From: Variovorax sp. V93
GTDB lineage: Bacteria; Pseudomonadota; Gammaproteobacteria; Burkholderiales; Burkholderiaceae_C
DNA: 64,000 nucleotides
Assembly (NCBI RefSeq): GCF_041154485.1
Contig: NZ_AP028669.1
Span: forward strand, 3,472,001 to 3,536,000
Direction: 5' to 3'
A model generated the notes under the pieces. The model did not search any database, was not told the DNA's origin, and saw only the letters and a list, made by a program, of their open reading frames with translations. Shown here one piece after another: positions 59,715-64,000 of this stretch. The stretch's first letter is position 1; every line of letters begins with the position of its first letter. Made by a program: the position numbers and the translations under genes.

Positions 59715-60491
59715 ATGCTCCGCTTCCGAAGCCTCGGCAGCGGCAGCACGGGCAATGCCGCGGTGGTGGAATCCACCAGCGGCGGCCGCACCTCGCGGCT
59801 GCTGATCGACTGCGGATTCGGCCTGCGGCAACTCGACCTGCGGCTTGCCAGGGCCGGCCTCGCAGCCGGCGACATCGATGCGGTCTTCGTCACCCACGAG
59901 CACGGCGACCACATCGGCTGCGCCCACTCGCTGTCGCGGCGCAACCGCATTCCCGTCTGGATGAGCGAAGGCACCTGGCTGGCCACCGGGGCGCGCGATT
60001 TCGAAGGCCGGCTCAACCTGGCGCGGGACGACGCCGAGTTTGCGGTCGGCGACATTGCGGTGCGGCCCTTCACCGTGCCGCACGATGCGCGCGAGCCGCT
60101 GCAGCTTCGCTGCTCCGACGGCGCGCGCACGCTGGGCGTGCTGACCGACCTGGGCCATGCCACCGCACATGTGCTGGCCCGCCTCCACGGCGTGCATGCG
60201 CTGCTGCTCGAGTTCAACCACGACAGCGAACTGCTCGCCAATTCGGCCTATCCGGCCTTCCTGAAACTGCGCGTCGGCGGCAGGCACGGGCACCTTTCGA
60301 ACGATGCGGCTGCGGAAATCGCGCGCGCGGTGCGCCACGACGGTCTGCGCCACGTGGTCGCGGCCCATCTGAGCGAGCAGAACAACCGTCCCGACATCGT
60401 GCGGCGCCTGATGGCCGAAGCCCTCGGCGGGCACGAGGCCGAGATGCTCACGGCCAGTGCGTCAGAAGGCTCGCCCTGGCTGGACGTCTGA
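59715..60491 (+). CDS. MBL-fold hydrolase, YycJ/WalJ-like
   Basis: A 258-aa cytoplasmic metallohydrolase. N terminus RFRSLGSGSTGNAAVVES, metal motif THEHGDHIG (His61, His63, Asp65, His66), then TVPHDAREPL and EFNHDSELL, as in YycJ-type exonucleases. It starts 5 bp after the bamC stop. A perfect hairpin terminator follows. Confidence 0.9.
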   Translation: MLRFRSLGSGSTGNAAVVESTSGGRTSRLLIDCGFGLRQLDLRLARAGLAAGDIDAVFVTHEHGDHIGCAHSLSRRNRIPVWMSEGTWLATGARDFEGRLNLARDDAEFAVGDIAVRPFTVPHDAREPLQLRCSDGARTLGVLTDLGHATAHVLARLHGVHALLLEFNHDSELLANSAYPAFLKLRVGGRHGHLSNDAAAEIARAVRHDGLRHVVAAHLSEQNNRPDIVRRLMAEALGGHEAEMLTASASEGSPWLDV

Positions 60492-60523
60492 TCGCGGTGC
60501 GGCCCTGTTCCGCGCCTCCATGC

Positions 60524-60549
60524 AAAAAGCCGCCACGAGGCGGCTTTTT
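60524..60549. terminator. Bidirectional intrinsic terminator
   Basis: AAAAAGCCGCC, a 4-base loop ACGA, then GGCGGCTTTTT. It is perfectly symmetrical, so it can stop transcription from the MBL gene on the plus strand and from the small lipoprotein gene on the minus strand, which converge here. Confidence 0.9.
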
Positions 60550-60572
60550 GCTGGGGTGAATGAACACCCGGT

Positions 60573-60848
60573 TTATTGCTTCGGTGCTTCGTTCTTCTTG
60601 GCAGCCTCGGTCGCGGCATTGGCGGCGTCCAGCGCCGAGGATGCACCCGGCGAAGGCGTGGTTGCGGCCGACGAATCGGTGCTGGTCGACGGGGCCGGCG
60701 CAGCTGCCGGCGGCGGCGGGGCCGGCTCGGTCACCGGAGCGGGCGGGGGTGTCACAACCGCCGGCGCGGCGTCCTCTTTCTTTCCGCAGGCCACGAGCGC
60801 GGCAGCGGCGATCAACGAAGCGAGCAGGACGGACGATGACTTCTTCAT
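60573..60848 (-). CDS. Small Pro/Ala-rich lipoprotein
   Basis: A 91-aa protein with signal MKKSSSVLLASLIAAAALVAC and lipobox LVAC (Cys21), followed by GKKED and a disordered tail rich in Pro, Ala, Ser and Thr (APAVVTPPPAPVTEPAPPPP...). No folded domain is visible. Such tails often span the periplasm or cell wall. AAGGAGATTCC precedes the ATG. Confidence 0.78.
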   Translation of the reverse strand: MKKSSSVLLASLIAAAALVACGKKEDAAPAVVTPPPAPVTEPAPPPPAAAPAPSTSTDSSAATTPSPGASSALDAANAATEAAKKNEAPKQ

Positions 60849-60941
60849 GGAATCTCCTTTGGCAATGGATGTCAGGACGAAAAAATTCTAGACCCGCATC
60901 GCCGCCCGTTTGTGTCTCGTGGCCTCATTCGCGGCATTGGC

Positions 60942-61460
60942 TTACAAGCCCAGTGTCGACGCCGGAAATGCAGCAACGCCCGCTCGCCACGACTCATCGA
61001 TGGTTTCACGCAGTTCGCGCCGCGCACGCGGATCGACGCCGCACAGGCCACGGCTGCGCTCGGCATCGGTGCGGTGGGCAAACCACCCGGGCGTCCAGAT
61101 GGCGCTCGGCAGCGCGGTGCTGCCCGCCGCCTCTGCACGCACCGCGCGGCATTCGATGATGTGATCCCAGGTGCGCCGCCATGCGACGAAGCGCGCATGT
61201 GAACGTTCGACCGCATCGAAACGCTGCGCCAGCAGCACGAAGCGGCGGCCCGTGGCCGACCAGGCCTGGAGCGCCTCGATGCTGGCCCGCTCGCCGAGCG
61301 GCCAGTCGGCGAAGTCGGGATCGCAGAAGACCAGCTCCCTCCACCCCTGCCGGGCTGCGCTCGACAGCGCGGCCCGCACCATGCCTGCGAAGGCTTCGGG
61401 GCCATCGAAGCGCCCTTCGGGCAAGGCCGGCGCGGCCGCTGTGGAACTCTCACTCGGCAT
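60942..61460 (-). CDS. Conserved hypothetical protein downstream of the RoxA-type gene
   Basis: A 172-aa soluble protein of unknown family. The middle reads ELVFCDPDFADWPLGERASIEALQAWSATGRRFVLLAQRFDAVER, resembling a phospholipase-D-like or uncharacterised NTase-like strand-loop pattern, followed by RFVAWRRTWDHIIECR. Its start overlaps the end of the oxygenase gene by 11 bp on the same strand. It probably forms one transcript with it. Confidence 0.7.
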   Translation of the reverse strand: MPSESSTAAAPALPEGRFDGPEAFAGMVRAALSSAARQGWRELVFCDPDFADWPLGERASIEALQAWSATGRRFVLLAQRFDAVERSHARFVAWRRTWDHIIECRAVRAEAAGSTALPSAIWTPGWFAHRTDAERSRGLCGVDPRARRELRETIDESWRAGVAAFPASTLGL

Positions 61461-62595
61461 GGGCCCATCCCGCTTCGCACCACTCGGCCAGCAGTGCGAG
61501 TGCGCCGTCGCTCGCGCGCGCCAGTTCGCGCGGCCCGAGCGCGCGCCGGTCGGCCAGCCGCCGCATCAGCGTTGCATCGGCGCCGCCTGCGCGAAAGCTC
61601 TCGCCATTGATGTAGAGGTGCCGCGCGTCGTAGAGCATGCGCGTGCGGCGGTCGAGCGCCACGGCGTGCAGTTCGGCCGGCACCTCGGCGCCTTGCGGAT
61701 CGAACCAGACATTGGCCTTCGGTTCGGTCAGCGATTCGCCCAGCGCGCGGTCGACGGCGTCCGGATCGCGCAGCGCGGCATCGACCGCCTTGCGCGCAAA
61801 AGCCTGCAGCGCGGCCGGCATGGCGGCCGGCGCCTCGACCGCGGGCTGCGTCGGATCGCGGTAGCGCGCCAGCTCGGCGGGCCCTGCATCTTCCAGGGCC
61901 TCCGCATACGCCTGCGCCACGCGCGCCAGCAGGTCGGCGCCAAGCTCGCCGGCCGCGGAGGATCGCAGGCCGATGGAGCAGGTCATGCAGTCGTCGCCGA
62001 CCGCCACGCCGTCGTGCGCATAGCGCGGCGGCAAATACAGCATGTCGCCCGGTTCGAGCACAAAGCTCTGCTCGGGCTCGAAGTTCTCGAGGATCTTGAG
62101 CGGCACGCCCTGCTGCAGGCGCAGGTCGCTCTGCCGGCCGATCGACCAGCGCCGCCTGCCCTGCGCCTGCAGCAGGAACACGTCGTAGCTGTCGAAATGC
62201 GCGCCCACGCCGCCCTGATCGCTCGCATAGCTGATCATCAGGTCGTCGAGCCGCGCATCGGGCAGGAAGCGGAACTGCTGCAGCAGCGCATGCACGCCGT
62301 CGTGATGCAGGTCGACGCCCTGCACCAGCAGCGTCCAGGCCGGCTGCTTGCGCGGCGGCAGCGCGCGCCGCGCGAGCGGCCCGTGCCTGAGCGTCCAGCC
62401 GGCCTTGCCGTGGCGGATGAGGCGCGATTCGACGTCCTCGCGCTCGGCCAGGGCAAAGAGCGCGCTGCGCTCTATCGGTGGCACCATGGCGGGTATGGCC
62501 TGGCGCACCAGCAACGGTTTCTTCTGCCAATGCCGCCGCATGAACTGCGCGGCGCTCAGGCCGCCGAGCAACGGCAGCGGTTGTGTAATCTCCAT
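61450..62595 (-). CDS. Cupin/JmjC ribosomal protein hydroxylase, RoxA (YcfD)-like
   Basis: A 381-aa Fe(II)/2-oxoglutarate oxygenase. N terminus FMRRHWQKKPLLVRQAIP, then the cupin with the metal triad start in GAHFDSYDVFLLQAQGRRRWSIG (His and Asp near 131-133) and the distal His in LYLPPRYAHDGVA. The C-terminal winged-helix and dimer region follows. YcfD hydroxylates an Arg of ribosomal protein uL16. The start is the ATG at 62595, only 14 bp from the divergent ATG of the FKBP gene. Confidence 0.88.
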   Translation of the reverse strand: MEITQPLPLLGGLSAAQFMRRHWQKKPLLVRQAIPAMVPPIERSALFALAEREDVESRLIRHGKAGWTLRHGPLARRALPPRKQPAWTLLVQGVDLHHDGVHALLQQFRFLPDARLDDLMISYASDQGGVGAHFDSYDVFLLQAQGRRRWSIGRQSDLRLQQGVPLKILENFEPEQSFVLEPGDMLYLPPRYAHDGVAVGDDCMTCSIGLRSSAAGELGADLLARVAQAYAEALEDAGPAELARYRDPTQPAVEAPAAMPAALQAFARKAVDAALRDPDAVDRALGESLTEPKANVWFDPQGAEVPAELHAVALDRRTRMLYDARHLYINGESFRAGGADATLMRRLADRRALGPRELARASDGALALLAEWCEAGWAHAE

Positions 62596-62609
62596 GGGAG
62601 AATTCTGCA

Positions 62610-63134
62610 ATGGAAATCTCTGAACAATGCGTGGTCGGCCTGACCTGGACGATGAAAGACACCCTGGGCGAAGTGCTGGACGTGCTCGACGAACCGGTGG
62701 AATTCATGGTGGGGGGCGATGACCTCTTCGACGTGATCGAAGCTGCCCTGATGGGCCACGAGCCCGGCGCACGGGTGCAATTGCAGCTCGAGCCCGAACA
62801 GGGCTTCGGCGACTTCAACGACCAGCTGCTCTTTCTGGAGCCGCGTTCGCTGTTCCCCGAAGGCACCGAGGAAGGCATGACCTTCGACGGTGCCGCCCTG
62901 CCCGCAGGCGTGAGCGACGCCATGCCCAAGGACGTGATCTACACGGTGGCCGAGATCTATCCGGACCACCTGGTGCTCGACGGCAACCATCCGCTCGCCG
63001 GCATCGCGGTCCGGCTCGACATCACGGTTCGCTCGGTGCGCGAGGCCACCGAAGAAGAAGTCGGCCGCGGCACGGCGGGCACAGCCTTCTTCAAGGTGCC
63101 GCCAACCGCGCCGGGCAACGACCTGCTGCACTGA
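62610..63134 (+). CDS. FKBP-type peptidyl-prolyl isomerase, SlyD/FkpB-like
   Basis: A 174-aa cytoplasmic chaperone-isomerase. VVGLTWTMKDTLGEVLDV at the start, a flap insert region EPGARVQLQLEPEQGFGDFNDQLLFLEP, and the C-terminal DGNHPLAGIAVRLDITVRSVREAT closure. It lacks the His-rich tail of SlyD. GGGAG lies 9 bases before the ATG, inside the 14-bp gap to the divergent oxygenase gene. Confidence 0.92.
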   Translation: MEISEQCVVGLTWTMKDTLGEVLDVLDEPVEFMVGGDDLFDVIEAALMGHEPGARVQLQLEPEQGFGDFNDQLLFLEPRSLFPEGTEEGMTFDGAALPAGVSDAMPKDVIYTVAEIYPDHLVLDGNHPLAGIAVRLDITVRSVREATEEEVGRGTAGTAFFKVPPTAPGNDLLH

Positions 63135-63158
63135 CTGCCGGCTGAGCAAACCACGGCA

Positions 63159-63197
63159 GCAAGCAAAAAGCCGGGCAGTGCCCGGCTTTTTGCTTGC
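63159..63197. terminator. Bidirectional intrinsic terminator
   Basis: A perfect inverted repeat of 19 bp per arm (GCAAGCAAAAAGCCGGGCA, one-base centre, then the complement) with A and T runs on both sides. It lies between the convergent FKBP and glycine-zipper genes and should work in both directions. Confidence 0.92.
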
Positions 63198-63213
63198 TGC
63201 GGCACACCCGCTG

Positions 63214-63714
63214 CTACATGCGCGAGATCTGGCCGTTGTCGATGCGCACGCGGTCGCCGATGCGCAGGTCGCCCGGATGCTGCACGTCGAAGGCACGGTA
63301 GCCGCCGCGGTCGGTCTGCACCGAGATGCGGTAGCTCTCGTAGGCCCGCGGCCCGCTGGCCTGTCCCTCGATGGTGTTGCCCAGCAGCGCACCGCCCACG
63401 ATGCCCAGGGCGGTGGCCGCGGCGCGGCCGCTGCCGTGCCCGAACTGGTTGCCCACCACGCCGCCGATCACACCGCCCGCCACGGCGCCGCCGCCGGTGG
63501 TGCCGGTGCCCGCGGTTTCGCTGCGCAGCACCTCGATGTTGGCCACGTGGCCGTATTCGACATAGGCCGCCTCCTGGTAGGGAACGGCCTGCGGCGGTGC
63601 CTGGTAGGGATAGCGCGTGGTGTGATAGACCGGCGCGGGAGCGACGCAGGCCGTGAGCGTGGCAAGCGCCACCACGGAAGCGGCAATGGAAACGAAGCGC
63701 GTTGAAATTTTCAT
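63214..63714 (-). CDS. Glycine-zipper 2TM outer-membrane lipoprotein (SlyB/PcP-like)
   Basis: A 166-aa lipoprotein: signal with lipobox LTAC (Cys23), a Tyr/Pro-rich spacer, the glycine-zipper region GGGAVAGGVIGGVVGNQFGHGSGRAAATALGIVGGALLGNTIEG (about 75-117), then a C-terminal beta domain (YRISVQTDRGGYRAFDVQHPGDLRIGDRVRIDNGQI). It is of the SlyB type, linked to envelope stability. The start is the ATG at 63714. 174 bp upstream separate it from dut, without a gene. Confidence 0.9.
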   Translation of the reverse strand: MKISTRFVSIAASVVALATLTACVAPAPVYHTTRYPYQAPPQAVPYQEAAYVEYGHVANIEVLRSETAGTGTTGGGAVAGGVIGGVVGNQFGHGSGRAAATALGIVGGALLGNTIEGQASGPRAYESYRISVQTDRGGYRAFDVQHPGDLRIGDRVRIDNGQISRM

Positions 63715-63888
63715 GTTGAGAGGCTCCTCGGATAAATCGGCGCATCCCGATGCGCCAAAGCCTGTATCCAACGTCTTGCCCGCTGTGGGGATGACGCAAG
63801 ACACACACCGAAACGTAAGAGCGCGCCGCGAACCGTCAGTTCCGGTCTTTACGGGCCCGACACCAAGCCGGGCGAGGACGAGGAACGG

Positions 63889-64000
63889 TCAGTGCTTGCC
63901 GGTGGAGCCGTAGCCCCCTTCGCCGCGTTGCGAAGCTGCAAATTCTGTGACCACGCGAAACTGCGCCTGCACCACCGGCACGATCACGAGCTGCGCGAGC
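63889..64000 (-). CDS. dut: dUTP diphosphatase, C-terminal fragment
   Basis: The last 36 codons are in the window: [17 protein letters not shown], then [15 protein letters not shown] and TGA. This is the C-terminal arm of trimeric dUTPase, whose RGxxGFGSTG motif (here [10 protein letters not shown]) closes over the nucleotide. The gene continues beyond the right edge. The enzyme splits dUTP to dUMP and pyrophosphate. Confidence 0.93.
   Translation of the reverse strand, partial: LAQLVIVPVVQAQFRVVTEFAASQRGEGGYGSTGKH

Overview
This is a GC-rich, gene-dense chromosomal window from a betaproteobacterium, most likely a Comamonadaceae member close to Variovorax. That placement is inferred from gene content and order: a glpR/glpK plus glpD-STPQUV glycerol ABC system, dapA-bamC, a type VI VgrG island, an alpha-E/ATP-grasp/transglutaminase locus, and short intergenic palindromic repeats of the kind common in that family. 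There are no rRNA or tRNA genes, no transposase and no CRISPR array.

Left part (1-4.9 kb, minus strand): a compact secondary-metabolite operon. It holds a flavodoxin-like dialkylresorcinol-condensing enzyme (DarA-like), a DarB/FabH-like ketosynthase with an intact Cys-His-Asn triad, an unknown 131-aa protein, a BtrH-like acyltransferase and an ABC-2 exporter that runs off the left edge. A palindromic repeat of about 250 bp splits it. Next (5-11.5 kb, minus) is a type VI secretion effector island: vgrG, a DUF4123 adaptor, two tandem DUF3304 immunity-type lipoproteins and a Tle1/DUF2235 phospholipase. A short decayed copy of the Tle1 start lies between the two immunity genes.

The glycerol block (11.7-22.6 kb) has glpD and the importer genes glpS-T-P-Q-U-V on the minus strand, divergent from the DeoR-type repressor glpR and glpK on the plus strand. 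The two ATPases are degenerate in complementary ways, so the dimer should have one canonical ATP site. Two of the three copies of the 250-bp repeat and one of two copies of a 106-bp repeat lie inside this block.

The 23.4-36.4 kb region holds an uncharacterised amidoligase-type system. A split alpha-E plus circularly permuted ATP-grasp pair lies on one side of comEC. On the other side are a large transglutaminase/DUF2126 protein, a fused ATP-grasp/alpha-E protein, a second transglutaminase and a RidA protein. Next (36.5-43.3 kb, minus) comes an eight-gene 2-ketogluconate operon (polar-amino-acid-type ABC importer, kguE, kguK, kguD, ptxS). A perfect PtxS-type palindrome sits in its promoter.

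The right part is mostly housekeeping: a CorA-like protein, a cysteine hydrolase, a lipase-like hydrolase, an MBL lipoprotein, parC and parE with a kelch protein and a lytic transglycosylase between them, an MFS transporter, a methyltransferase, dapA, bamC, an MBL exonuclease-like protein, a RoxA-type oxygenase, an FKBP isomerase, a glycine-zipper lipoprotein and the 3' end of dut.
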